64,000 nt of DNA from Marinobacter bohaiensis (GTDB lineage Bacteria > Pseudomonadota > Gammaproteobacteria > Pseudomonadales > Oleiphilaceae), in assembly GCF_003258515.1 (NCBI RefSeq), contig NZ_QGEH01000001.1:1240001-1304000 (forward strand). The letters run 5' to 3'. The notes under the pieces were generated by a model. That model was given only the letters and a program-made list of their open reading frames with translations. It searched no databases and was not told where the DNA came from. Positions 53,329 through 62,296 of the stretch are shown in pieces. Each line of letters starts with the position of its first letter. The first letter of the stretch is position 1. A program made the translations under genes and the position numbers.

Positions 53329-54369
53329 ATGAATCTCATATCAGTGACGATCCTTACCGGCTTTCTGGGCTCCGGTAAAACCACGCTGCTCAAGCGTGTT
53401 CTCAGTGAAGCCCATGGCCAGAAAATCGCCGTCATCGAGAACGAGTTCGGTGAGGAAAACATCGACAACGATATACTGATATCCGATAGCGAAGAACAGA
53501 TTATCCAGATGAGCAATGGCTGTATCTGTTGCACCATCCGTGAGGATCTGCGCAGCACCCTGACGATGCTGGCAGCCAAAAAGCACGAGGGCCTACTCGA
53601 CTTCGACCGGATTATCATTGAAACGACGGGGGTTGCCGATCCCGGTCCGGTGGCACAGACGTTCTTCATGGATGAAGACGTGGTGGAGAGCTATGTTCTG
53701 GACTCCATCGTCACGCTGGTGGATGCTAAGCATGCGACGCAGCAACTGAACGACCGACAGGAGGTTCGCCGGCAGGTTGGGTTTGCCGACCGGATCTTTG
53801 TCAGCAAGGCCGATTTGGTGGATGCAGAGACAGTCGAAGCGCTGATTCCCAGGCTCAGAAGCATGAACCCTCGTGCGCCCGTTGAGACGGTGCATTTCGG
53901 TGAGGCGCCGCTGACCAAGGTCCTGGACCTGCAAGGCTTTAACCTGAACGCCAAGCTCGACGTGGATCCGGACTTCCTGAAAGAGGGTGACGATGCGCAT
54001 GACCACTGTGAGCACGAGCATTGCGATCATCCGTCCCATCGGCATGGCCACGGCAGTCACCACCATCATGACGACGATGTGAAGAGCTTTGTCTACAAGG
54101 CCGACCGTCCCTTCGACCCGCGCCGTCTCGAGGATTTTCTCGGTGCCGTCGTTGAAGTGCATGGGCCCAAGATGCTGCGTTACAAAGGGGTACTGGATAT
54201 GAAGGGCACGGACCGCAAGGTCATTTTCCAGGGCGTGCACCAGGTTATGGGCAGCGACCTGGGGCCGGAATGGAAACCGGACGAAGTGCGTCAGAGCAAG
54301 ATGGTCTTTATCGGAGTGGATCTGCCCAAAGAGATACTCGAAGAGGGGCTAAGCCAGTCTCTGGCTTGA
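53329..54369 (+). CDS. CobW/ZNG-type GTPase metallochaperone
   Basis: 346 residues of the G3E GTPase family. Walker A is GFLGSGKTTLL (11-21), the metal-binding CxCC motif is GCICC (C65, C67, C68), and the guanine-specificity motif is SKAD (159-162). A His-rich segment (about 224-247, with a run of four His) and a C-terminal CobW_C domain follow. Such proteins insert zinc or other metals into client enzymes. It lies just before the GntR gene and the metallohydrolase operon, with a shared operator motif, so a dedicated client in that operon is likely. Confidence 0.9.
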   Translation: MNLISVTILTGFLGSGKTTLLKRVLSEAHGQKIAVIENEFGEENIDNDILISDSEEQIIQMSNGCICCTIREDLRSTLTMLAAKKHEGLLDFDRIIIETTGVADPGPVAQTFFMDEDVVESYVLDSIVTLVDAKHATQQLNDRQEVRRQVGFADRIFVSKADLVDAETVEALIPRLRSMNPRAPVETVHFGEAPLTKVLDLQGFNLNAKLDVDPDFLKEGDDAHDHCEHEHCDHPSHRHGHGSHHHHDDDVKSFVYKADRPFDPRRLEDFLGAVVEVHGPKMLRYKGVLDMKGTDRKVIFQGVHQVMGSDLGPEWKPDEVRQSKMVFIGVDLPKEILEEGLSQSLA

Positions 54370-54416
54370 ACGGTTGGTCGACTCTTGGCTAACTAACTGA
54401 TTGAAAGTTGAAAAAT

Positions 54417-55166
54417 ATGCTAACAATGAATCGTTTACTCGACCGAAGTTCTTCCGAACCACTGTATAGCCAGATCAAGCAAATCCTGATTCATGAGATG
54501 AGGGATGTCGATAAGGTGGCTGAATTGGTCCTTACCGAAAGCACTCTGATGAAGCGTTTTCGTGTTAGCCGCGCGCCCATCCGTCAGGCTTTGAAGGAGA
54601 TGGAGGACGAGGGCTACGTCGTTCGACACCGAGCCAAAGGGACTTTTCCGGTCCGCCGCGTGAATGTGAGTCTCCCGCCCGCCCTGGAACTTGGTGGAAT
54701 CAGCCGATACCTCACCGAGCAGGGATTAAAGCCGACTTCTCGCGTTGTCAGCCTTGAAAGGGTTGAGGCACCTGAGGAAGTGGGGCAGGCGCTGGATCTC
54801 GGAGCGTCGGCGAAAATGCTTCATCTCAAGCGGATTATCTTTGTCAAAGGCACCCCGCTCGCCTGGGTTTCAACCTACCTTTACACGCCGCCGGACTTTT
54901 TCCCGGAAGTTGAAGAACTTGAGCGTTTGGGCTCCGTTTTCGGATTGATCGAAAGTGGGCTGGGGCTAAAGTTCACTCGGGGAACGCAGCACATCTGGGC
55001 GTCGGGCGCCACTCAGGAAGAGGCCGAAGCGCTTGAGGTCAGCATGGGAACCCCGGTCCTTGTCGCCGAAACCGTGATGTTCACCGATGATGGACAGCCG
55101 GGAGGGTGGCGGCGTGCGGTGCATCGCGCGGAAGACTTCAAATATTCATTCGGTCTAGGTGGTTGA
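54417..55166 (+). CDS. GntR/HutC-family regulator (UTRA domain)
   Basis: About 250 residues: an N-terminal winged helix (PLYSQIKQILIHEM, then STLMKRFRVSRAPIRQALKE) and a UTRA effector domain (about 90-245, ISRYLTEQGLKPTSRV). HutC-type regulators sense pathway intermediates. The start is uncertain: ATG 54417, ATG 54426 and TTG 54408 are all in frame, and none has a strong ribosome-binding site. The gene lies between the CobW gene and the hydrolase operon and is the obvious candidate to bind the repeated TTGTTATAACAA sites. Confidence 0.88.
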   Translation: MLTMNRLLDRSSSEPLYSQIKQILIHEMRDVDKVAELVLTESTLMKRFRVSRAPIRQALKEMEDEGYVVRHRAKGTFPVRRVNVSLPPALELGGISRYLTEQGLKPTSRVVSLERVEAPEEVGQALDLGASAKMLHLKRIIFVKGTPLAWVSTYLYTPPDFFPEVEELERLGSVFGLIESGLGLKFTRGTQHIWASGATQEEAEALEVSMGTPVLVAETVMFTDDGQPGGWRRAVHRAEDFKYSFGLGG

Positions 55167-55189
55167 CAGGCCATTTTCTGCGCAATACA

Positions 55190-55209
55190 TTGTCATAACA
55201 ATATAACAA
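55190..55209. promoter_or_regulatory. Operator candidate, copy 2
   Basis: TTGTCATAACAATATAACAA. It differs by one base from the 20-mer at 55233 and lies 24 bases after the GntR stop, upstream of the hydrolase operon. Confidence 0.65.
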
Positions 55210-55232
55210 ATGGCCAATGGGTTTCTCTCGTA

Positions 55233-55252
55233 TTGTTATAACAATATAACAA
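55233..55252. promoter_or_regulatory. Operator candidate, copy 3
   Basis: TTGTTATAACAATATAACAA, containing the perfect 12-bp palindrome TTGTTATAACAA plus a further TATAACAA. The start-to-start distance to copy 2 is 43 bases, about four helical turns, so two bound dimers would sit on the same face. Confidence 0.7.
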
Positions 55253-55371
55253 ATACTGGGAGGAAGCATTGGCCCGAACAGAACAAATAAAAAGGAGTTC
55301 TCGCTTGACTGATATGACCCTGATTTCCGCCTGGGAAATGCATGGTTTCTCCATGCTTCAAGGAGGTCGGT

Positions 55372-56433
55372 ATGTGCCTTAAACACAGCAAGGGCGCATC
55401 CGAGCCGGTTCCGCCGTTTACCTCGCTCTTTCTCGATAAGCCCTCAAACAAGTCCGCTGTTGCATCGGTCAATACCGTGCTCGGCCCGGTCGACGCCAGC
55501 CAGCTGGGCGTCACTCTGCTCAGCGAATCGTTGCTGAACGTGTTGCCCGGGGCGCAGTACGCCTACGACATCAAGATCGACCGCGCTGAAGTCTTCGAAG
55601 CACTGGAAGAAAAGCTGACGGCGTTCAAGGCAGCCGGTGGCGGAGCCATTGTCGATTCCACCGGGATGTTCCATGGGCGCGACCTGCGTTTGTACGAAGC
55701 GTTGTCGCGTGCCACGGGCGTCCACATTGTGGCGACCACGGGGCAGGGACCGGAAGCTTTGCTCGGCGGATACTTCCTGACACCGCAGACCAATCCTCCT
55801 ACCCCGTGGCCGGCGCAAAAGTTCGCCGAACTGTTCGGTCGTGAAGTGAACGATGGCATGGTCGTGCCCCGTCTGGAGCGCCGCGCTCCCGCGGGCATGA
55901 TCTGTACGGCGGTGACCGTCGAGGGCATGACGCCGACGGATGGAAGTCTGGTGCGTGGCGCCGCTCGCGCCGCAGCCGCCTACGGGGTGCCGGTTCTTAT
56001 CCGGTGCGGGTCCGATGCGCCCGCGGAACTGCAGCTGGCCGTCGACGAATCCCTCGACCCGCAACGCATTGCGATGGGCGGTATGGATCGCCGTGACGCC
56101 GTGGAAAAAGGCTGGCCCATGGACGTGGCCAATGCCGGGGCTCAGGTGTGTATCGATCACATCGGTTCGACGGACCCGCAGTACCTTGATGATTCCGAAC
56201 GGGTTGCACTGGTTCTGGAATTGATCGAGGCGGGCCATGTGGAGCGCATTGCTCTGTCCTTGAGTGCCACTGGCGTCTCTTTCGGGGAGCCGGGCAATGA
56301 CCTGCCGTACAGCAACGTATTGACGGAGTTCGTACCCATGCTCCTGGAGGCGGGCGTGTCCCGGGAACAGGTTACACAGATGCTGACCACCAACGCAGCG
56401 CGACTGCTGAGTGTAAGTGGAGACGTTAAATGA
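55372..56433 (+). CDS. Phosphotriesterase-family protein lacking all metal ligands
   Basis: 353 residues of the phosphotriesterase (PTE-like amidohydrolase) fold, aligning along its length with the next gene product. The metal ligands are all replaced: the HxH pair is S51-E-S53 in TLLSESLL, the bridging Lys is C178, the two further His are R211 and G237, and the Asp is S298. It should not bind the usual binuclear metal centre. It may stabilise, regulate or form a heteromer with the intact neighbour, or bind substrate. AGGAGG before the ATG at 55372 fixes the start. It overlaps the next gene by four bases. Confidence 0.85.
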   Translation: MCLKHSKGASEPVPPFTSLFLDKPSNKSAVASVNTVLGPVDASQLGVTLLSESLLNVLPGAQYAYDIKIDRAEVFEALEEKLTAFKAAGGGAIVDSTGMFHGRDLRLYEALSRATGVHIVATTGQGPEALLGGYFLTPQTNPPTPWPAQKFAELFGREVNDGMVVPRLERRAPAGMICTAVTVEGMTPTDGSLVRGAARAAAAYGVPVLIRCGSDAPAELQLAVDESLDPQRIAMGGMDRRDAVEKGWPMDVANAGAQVCIDHIGSTDPQYLDDSERVALVLELIEAGHVERIALSLSATGVSFGEPGNDLPYSNVLTEFVPMLLEAGVSREQVTQMLTTNAARLLSVSGDVK

Positions 56434-57404
56434 AGCGCGTAAATACAGTGCTTGGCACTATTCCGGCGGCGGAACTCGGGTTCGTTGCCGTTCACGAACA
56501 CGTTGGCTACGGCATGCCTGGCTGTGAGCTGGACAGTCGCTGGTGGAAAACGCCGGAAGAGCGATACGACGAGACCGTGCCGAAGCTGCGCGAGTTCCAC
56601 GAGAATACCCAGAAGTGGGGGGCAGCAACCTTTGTGGATGCCACCGGCATCTGCAATGGCCGCGATATCGATTACTACAAGTCCCTCTCCGCAAAGACCG
56701 GGGTGCACATTATCGCGAGTACCGGTTTTGTCGGCGGTGACACGGCCCTGCCTTTCTTCGAACGCGCCAGCGTCGAGTATCTGACCGACCAGTTCGTCCA
56801 CGAAATCACCGTCGGTATCGGCGACAGCGGCGCGAAGGCCGGGATCATTAAAGTGGGCGTCAGTCGCGGCTTCAAGATGAAGGAGCTTGACCTTCGCATT
56901 TACCGGGCCGCCGCGCGTGCCTCCAAAATCACGGGCGCGCCGATCTTCACGCACCTTGCGGTCGACTGTGAACCCGCTCTGAAGATCTTTGCCGAAGAGG
57001 GGCTGCCCTGCCACCGCGTGTTGTTCGGGCATGCCGACGATGGTGTCAGTCAAGGCAAGATCAACGAGAAAGCTCTGCTCGAGGCCGGTGGCCGAATTGG
57101 CTTCGACACCTTCGGCTATGACTCCGAGTTGCCCGATCCGCCGTTTTGGGGGCGCCCCCGCAAGGAGCGTCTCGAACACTTCCTCCGTTTCCTGAACAGC
57201 GGCCGGATCGATCAGGTCCTGGCATCGGCCGACGCGAACTGTTCGCCGCTGGGCTGGCCGGGCGTTAAGGGGCACACGGTTAACTATCTGTTCGATCAGC
57301 TGATACCCGATCTTCGCGAAGAGGGCATCGACGATGCGGTGATCGATAAGTTGTTTGTGCACAACACCGCAGAGTTCCTGACGTTGCAGCCGATCTCCGA
57401 CTAA
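56430..57404 (+). CDS. Phosphotriesterase-family metallohydrolase (putative lactonase/esterase)
   Basis: 324 residues. All six binuclear-metal ligands of the family are present: H22 and H24 in VHEHVG, K141 in IIKVG (carboxylated lysine), H175 in THL, H201 in FGHAD, and D268 in SADAN. Members hydrolyse lactones, esters or organophosphates. The start overlaps the stop of the ligand-less paralogue as ATGA. It is the most likely client for the CobW-type metallochaperone. The natural substrate cannot be read from the sequence. Confidence 0.88.
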   Translation: MKRVNTVLGTIPAAELGFVAVHEHVGYGMPGCELDSRWWKTPEERYDETVPKLREFHENTQKWGAATFVDATGICNGRDIDYYKSLSAKTGVHIIASTGFVGGDTALPFFERASVEYLTDQFVHEITVGIGDSGAKAGIIKVGVSRGFKMKELDLRIYRAAARASKITGAPIFTHLAVDCEPALKIFAEEGLPCHRVLFGHADDGVSQGKINEKALLEAGGRIGFDTFGYDSELPDPPFWGRPRKERLEHFLRFLNSGRIDQVLASADANCSPLGWPGVKGHTVNYLFDQLIPDLREEGIDDAVIDKLFVHNTAEFLTLQPISD

Positions 57405-57455
57405 ACCCCGCAAAACAAAAGCATAAAAACCGAGAAGTAATACTGGAGAAAAACA

Positions 57456-58574
57456 ATGACACCAGAAGCTTTTAAAAACCTGAATGTCGCCGTCATCGGT
57501 GCGGGTTACGCCGGTGCGACGACAGCATATGCCCTCCATCTGTTGGGGGCGAAAGTGACCGTTTACGAACAGGCGCAGGAAGTGAAAGAGGTCGGCGCCG
57601 GGATCGGGCTGCGCCCCTCAACCATGGAGCAGTTCCGCAAGCTCGGGATCTTCGATGACATCGATGCGGTGACCTCGCCGAGCGACTACTTCGAAATTCT
57701 GACGGCCCAGGGCCAGCGGATCGCCATGGAGGAATGGCCCGAGAAAGAGGCGTTCAACGCATCAACCCATTTCGTGCACCGCGGTGATTTCATTGACGTT
57801 CTGCTGGGTGTTCTGCCGGCCGATATGGTCAAGCTGAACCATCGTCTCAGCAAAGTGATCGATAACGGCGCAACCGCGACCGCCGTGTTCGAAAACGGGG
57901 AGAGCGTGGAAGCCGACCTGATCGTTGGTGCCGATGGTATTCGCTCGCAAGTGCGCCATCACCTGTTTAGCGACAAAGCGCCCGTATTTGCGGGCGAGCA
58001 TGCCTATCGAGTGGTCATCCCCGCGGCCGATACCTTTGGGTTGGTGGACGACGGGAACCTGCGCATGTACATGGGGCGCGGCACCAAGATTTACATGCTG
58101 CCGTTGCTTCATCGTAAAGAAGTGTCGTACGACGTCACGTGCCTTGCAGCCGACTCGACGCCTGCACCGGCTGCCAGCAAAGAGCATTTGCTTGAAGTCG
58201 TCGAGGGTTTTGATGAGCGCCTGGTGAAAATCACCGAAGGTCTTGATATTGACCGGGTGAACTTGCGCGCCGTCTACGATATCGATCCCATTGAGACATG
58301 GCATTCCGACTCTGTCGTTCTGGTGGGCGATGCGGCTCACGCCATGTGCCACCATCAGGGGCAAGGCGCCAACTCCGCCGTTCTCGATGCGGGCGCTCTC
58401 GCCGATTCCCTCAGAGAAGCCTTGTCCATTCCCGAAGCTCTTGCGCAATACCAAGCGAATCGCAAGCCCGTAACCGATGTACTGCAACGCGAGTCCCGTC
58501 ACGGCTGGAGCGACGACGAAATCAAGGATGTCTTCCCCAGCCAGCACGCGGGCCAACTGGGAGCACGGAGCTGA
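57456..58574 (+). CDS. FAD-dependent aromatic-type monooxygenase (group A)
   Basis: 372 residues. The FAD motif VAVIGAGYAGATTAYAL begins near residue 10, the DG motif is GADGIRSQVRHH, and the GD motif is VVLVGDAAHAMCHHQGQGAN. This is the layout of group A flavoprotein hydroxylases such as salicylate or 6-hydroxynicotinate monooxygenases, which use NAD(P)H and O2. It lies 51 bases after the lactonase-like gene and one base before the esterase gene, within the operon. It probably hydroxylates the substrate ring or decarboxylates it oxidatively. Confidence 0.88.
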   Translation: MTPEAFKNLNVAVIGAGYAGATTAYALHLLGAKVTVYEQAQEVKEVGAGIGLRPSTMEQFRKLGIFDDIDAVTSPSDYFEILTAQGQRIAMEEWPEKEAFNASTHFVHRGDFIDVLLGVLPADMVKLNHRLSKVIDNGATATAVFENGESVEADLIVGADGIRSQVRHHLFSDKAPVFAGEHAYRVVIPAADTFGLVDDGNLRMYMGRGTKIYMLPLLHRKEVSYDVTCLAADSTPAPAASKEHLLEVVEGFDERLVKITEGLDIDRVNLRAVYDIDPIETWHSDSVVLVGDAAHAMCHHQGQGANSAVLDAGALADSLREALSIPEALAQYQANRKPVTDVLQRESRHGWSDDEIKDVFPSQHAGQLGARS

Positions 58575-58575
58575 T

Positions 58576-59514
58576 ATGCCATTACATCCGACTATCGCCA
58601 AGTTCATCGCCGAGATGCCCGCACCGCCGCCCGGACCTCTCGATCCAGAAGCCATGCGAGCCGCCGATGAGAGTCACGTGGCTCCGATGGAAAAGCGGCT
58701 GCCCGTGCATTCGGTGCAGGACAAGACGGTGCCGACATCGGTGGGTGATGTCCCCGTGCGTGTTTACACGCCGACGCCGGCGGAATCCCACCCGGTACTG
58801 ATTTACTTTCACGGGGGCGCGGGCTTCCTGGGCAGCCTCAATACGCATGACCACGTCACGCGGGAGCTTGCAAACGCCACTGAATGTGTCGTCGTAGCCG
58901 TCGATTACCGCCTGGCACCTGAACACGCTTTCCCGGCGGGGCTGGACGATTGCTACGCCGTGGTTCAGTGGGTCGCCGAACACGGTACAGAGCCGGGTAA
59001 CGGACTGGGCTGGGATGGCCAGACCCTGGTGGTGGCCGGCGATAGCTCAGGCGCGAACTTTGCCGCCGCGGTGTCGGCGAAGGCGCTGGACGAGGGGCTG
59101 AATGGCATCACTCACCAAGTGCTGTACTACCCGTCGCTTGACCTCGATTTTGATGTCGAGCGCTACGAGTCATTGAAGACCAACGCGGTAGGCAACGGTT
59201 TGGAGACAGCGATGCTGAAACCATTCAATGCCTTTTATCTCGATAGTGGTGCCGACCCCGCCGATCCGCTGGTATCGCCCATCAAACGCAAAGACCTGTC
59301 AGGACTTCCGACCACGCTCGTGATCACCGCCGAGTACGATCCGCTTCGCGACGAGGGGGAAGTGTACGGTCAGAAACTCGCCGATGCCGGCGTGCCGGTG
59401 ACCGTGCACCGCTACGACTCGGCCGGGCATGGTTTTGTCCAGCATTTCTCCTGGCTGCCCGAGTTCCAAGGCGTTTTTGCCGAGACGGCCGAATTTCTGA
59501 GAGGCCAGGGATGA
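58576..59514 (+). CDS. HSL-family alpha/beta-hydrolase (carboxylesterase)
   Basis: 312 residues. The oxyanion motif is FHGGAGFLG (a variant of HGGGF), the nucleophile elbow is GDSSGAN, and the acid and His of the triad fall in AEYDPLRDEG and SAGHGFVQHF. This is the hormone-sensitive lipase family of esterases acting on short or bulky esters. No signal peptide is visible, so it is cytoplasmic. A GGAG precedes the ATG at 58576, and the gene ends in a four-base overlap with the MBL-fold gene. Confidence 0.9.
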   Translation: MPLHPTIAKFIAEMPAPPPGPLDPEAMRAADESHVAPMEKRLPVHSVQDKTVPTSVGDVPVRVYTPTPAESHPVLIYFHGGAGFLGSLNTHDHVTRELANATECVVVAVDYRLAPEHAFPAGLDDCYAVVQWVAEHGTEPGNGLGWDGQTLVVAGDSSGANFAAAVSAKALDEGLNGITHQVLYYPSLDLDFDVERYESLKTNAVGNGLETAMLKPFNAFYLDSGADPADPLVSPIKRKDLSGLPTTLVITAEYDPLRDEGEVYGQKLADAGVPVTVHRYDSAGHGFVQHFSWLPEFQGVFAETAEFLRGQG

Positions 59515-60446
59515 GTGCGGTGGATATTCATTCGCTGTACTCCGAATGGGGCCGTTTTGGTCTGTACAGCTTCTTTATCGATGGCAGCGAGCCGGCGATT
59601 GTCGACACCGGCATCGCCAGCTCCCCCGCGGGCGGGATTTCATCGGGGCTGAAAGCGCTGGGGCGCCGTATCGAGGACGTGCGCTGGATTCTCCTTACGC
59701 ATGGGCACATCGACCACATCGGCGGTGCCTATGCGCTTTGGGAAATGACCGGCCGCAAGGCCAAGGTGGTGATCCACGAGGCGGACGTTCCCTTTCTTGA
59801 GTCGCGCCGCGCGCATGTCGAGGAATACCTCGCCGCGAGGGGGCGTTACATCAACGATGGCGCGGGTGAATCCAAGGTGGCGGCCGCCTGTCTGGCAGCG
59901 ATCTCGGGTGAAATGGAGCCTCACATTGTGGTGCGAGATGGCGACGAGCTGTCGTTGGGCCCGGATGTGACCATCAAGGTCCATTCCGTGCCGGGGCACA
60001 CAGCAGGGTCCGTTGCTTACGAAGTCAAAGGGCAGGGCGACGTTTTCGTAGGCGATGCCGTACAGATTCACGGCGCTGCCAACGGTTTCCCCAGCTACGT
60101 CGATCCCGACGCCTACCGCACCAGCCTGCTGCACCTGCGCGATCAGGTCCGGCCCAGCCGCTTGTTCCTGGGGCATCCGTACCGCAGCCAGGGAGCTGAA
60201 CCGTTGGGTGTCGAACTCAATCGGGAACAGGCCGCGGAAAAAATTCAGGAGAGTCTCGATATCGAGACCCGTGTTCGTAATGCCACCGACGAGGTGGGTG
60301 TCGATGGGGCTGAAATAGCCGAAGCGCTGTGTTCGCCGTTCTGTTGTATTGCCGATTATCTGCGCTACAGCGGTGACCCGACGCTGGAACCGTCACCCTT
60401 TTTCACCACGATGCACGGCTATTTCAACAAAGGTTATCGATCATGA
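59511..60446 (+). CDS. MBL-fold metallohydrolase
   Basis: 311 residues with the metallo-beta-lactamase signature THGHIDHIGG, a second His in HSVPGHTAGS, the FVGDAVQ Asp and the FLGHPYRS His: the full binuclear zinc set. This group includes lactonases, glyoxalases and thioesterases. The C-terminal 70 residues form an added helical domain with a Cys pair (SPFCC). It overlaps both neighbours by four bases, so it is tightly coupled to the operon and may be a second metal client of the CobW GTPase. Confidence 0.88.
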   Translation: MSAVDIHSLYSEWGRFGLYSFFIDGSEPAIVDTGIASSPAGGISSGLKALGRRIEDVRWILLTHGHIDHIGGAYALWEMTGRKAKVVIHEADVPFLESRRAHVEEYLAARGRYINDGAGESKVAAACLAAISGEMEPHIVVRDGDELSLGPDVTIKVHSVPGHTAGSVAYEVKGQGDVFVGDAVQIHGAANGFPSYVDPDAYRTSLLHLRDQVRPSRLFLGHPYRSQGAEPLGVELNREQAAEKIQESLDIETRVRNATDEVGVDGAEIAEALCSPFCCIADYLRYSGDPTLEPSPFFTTMHGYFNKGYRS

Positions 60447-62140
60447 TGGTAGTTCACAAAGACCTGCGTGTCCCCATGCGTGACGGCGTTCACCTGGCTG
60501 CCGATGCCTACCATGACCAAGGGGATGAACCGCGTCCGGCGCTGGTCGCGCTGAGCCCGTACGGCAAAGAGCTGCAGGCCCTGGCGCTTACCGTTCCGCC
60601 GCAGAAACGCCCCTCTCCCTTGTGGGACGGTTGTATCGAAGCGGGTGACATTGCTCGTGTCGTCAAGGAAGGCTATGTCCACGTGATCGGTGACGTGCGC
60701 GGGTCCGGCGGTTCCGAAGGGGAGCACATCGGCAACTACAACGCCGGCGGTGTGCCCTTAGGCCAGGACGCCTACGATTTCATCGAGTGGGTGGCGGCCC
60801 AGCCCTGGTGTAACGGGGTCGTGGGCATGATTGGTATTTCGTACTTCGGCTCCATGCAAATCTTTGCGGCGTCGGAGCGCCCGCCCAGTCTTAAGGCGAT
60901 CTTCGTCAGCGGCGGCCATTTCGACTTTTACGAGACGACCTACCACGGTGGTGTCATGTGGTTCATGCCACGGGCCGCGCGTGAAGGGCGGGGCGGAGAC
61001 TCGGGCTGGGCGTTCACGCACCGGCATAAGTCCCGGATGCTCGAGGCGTATTCCGAGGAAGAGATCAAGCGGCGCGTTTCCGAACGCCTCGCCGATCCCG
61101 ATGTGGCCGCCTGGCCCAACCTGGTTCATGTACTGAACTACCCGATCCATCACGAGTCCTGGTTCGATATCATCACCAACGAAGTCGATGGTGAATGGTA
61201 CGAAGAGCAGAACCCGATCAACCTGGCCCGGAACATCGACATCCCGGTGTACCTGCAGATCAACCAGGGTCGCGGCTGGACACTGGATGGCACCATTGAG
61301 CTGTTCGACGTTCTCGATTGTCCGAAGAAGCTGGAAATCGGGCCGTATCCGCCGATGCAGACCCGGCCCTGGGTCGATGAGCATGACACGATGTTCCGCT
61401 GGTACGACTACTGGCTGAAGGGCATCGACAACGGCATCATGGATGAGCCGGCCGTCAAGGTGCATGTTGAAGGCACGCGGCATTGGGCCACCGGTGAAAA
61501 CTGGCCCGTGAAGGACGTCGAGTATCGACCGCTGTATCTGCGCGCCCGCGGCAAGCTGGCTTTCGAACCCGAGCCTTACGGCGTCGATGTTGCCCACCCG
61601 GAAGGTTTCTTTCAGGCGCCGCTCACCATTACCGACAAGGTCGAGAAGCTCTCATGGGCGACCGAACCTTTTACAAAGGTGACGTCGGTGCACGGTGTCG
61701 GTGCCGCACACCTGTTTGTCGAGATCGATCAGCCGGATACCAACCTGATTCTGCGTTTCTGGGATGAGTCGCCGTCGGGCAAGCGTCGGCTGGTGACGAC
61801 CGGGTTCCTCAAGGCGTCACACAACGAGCTGGACGAACGCACCACCGAAGGCAACCCCTACCACCCGCATACCCGCAGTGTGCCTGTCGAGCCCGGCGCC
61901 ATTAACGAATATGTCGTTCGGATCTATCCCTTTGCCAACGACTTCCTGCCCGGACACAAACTGGTTGTCGAGCTCATGTGTAACGAGCCGCTGGTCGACG
62001 ACCATAACGCGTTGCTGCCGCCGGACGCCTTCCATCTGCCCGTAGGGCGACCCGTGACTCATACGGTCTACCGAGACGCCGAACACTGGTCGCGTCTTGT
62101 GCTGCCGTTTGTGACGGCCAACGACTGGTCGGACGTTTAG
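60443..62140 (+). CDS. CocE/NonD-family hydrolase
   Basis: 565 residues: an alpha/beta-hydrolase core with the nucleophile elbow GISYFGSMQ, a helical cap (about 175-280), and a C-terminal jelly-roll domain (about 380-565, from VEYRPLYLRARGKL), as in cocaine esterase and X-Pro dipeptidyl peptidases. A catalytic His is likely in VDEHD of the core end. Such enzymes cleave aromatic or bulky esters or amides. No signal peptide is present. It overlaps the MBL gene by four bases. Confidence 0.9.
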   Translation: MMVVHKDLRVPMRDGVHLAADAYHDQGDEPRPALVALSPYGKELQALALTVPPQKRPSPLWDGCIEAGDIARVVKEGYVHVIGDVRGSGGSEGEHIGNYNAGGVPLGQDAYDFIEWVAAQPWCNGVVGMIGISYFGSMQIFAASERPPSLKAIFVSGGHFDFYETTYHGGVMWFMPRAAREGRGGDSGWAFTHRHKSRMLEAYSEEEIKRRVSERLADPDVAAWPNLVHVLNYPIHHESWFDIITNEVDGEWYEEQNPINLARNIDIPVYLQINQGRGWTLDGTIELFDVLDCPKKLEIGPYPPMQTRPWVDEHDTMFRWYDYWLKGIDNGIMDEPAVKVHVEGTRHWATGENWPVKDVEYRPLYLRARGKLAFEPEPYGVDVAHPEGFFQAPLTITDKVEKLSWATEPFTKVTSVHGVGAAHLFVEIDQPDTNLILRFWDESPSGKRRLVTTGFLKASHNELDERTTEGNPYHPHTRSVPVEPGAINEYVVRIYPFANDFLPGHKLVVELMCNEPLVDDHNALLPPDAFHLPVGRPVTHTVYRDAEHWSRLVLPFVTANDWSDV

Positions 62141-62267
62141 CGGATTGATGGGTATCTCCAAATCAAATGCATAGGTTGGAACACCGCCCAGGGCAGGGAG
62201 CCCGGGCTGCCTGAACGATGAAAGGGCGCTGGACCGCCCGGGCCCAGCCTGATGCCGGGCCTCACCG

Positions 62268-62281
62268 CAATACAATAACAA
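62268..62281. promoter_or_regulatory. Weak operator-like element before the porin gene
   Basis: CAATACAATAACAA, which shares CAATA and ATAACAA with the 20-bp sites at 55190 and 55233. It lies 15 bases before the DUF1302 start in a 156-base gap, so a secondary promoter under the same regulator is possible. Confidence 0.3.
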
Positions 62282-62296
62282 AAGGTGTATCTCACA

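Noticed and set aside
56157-57539. 460-codon open frame on the minus strand
   Set aside because: Antisense to the two phosphotriesterase-family genes, whose protein motifs are unambiguous on the plus strand.
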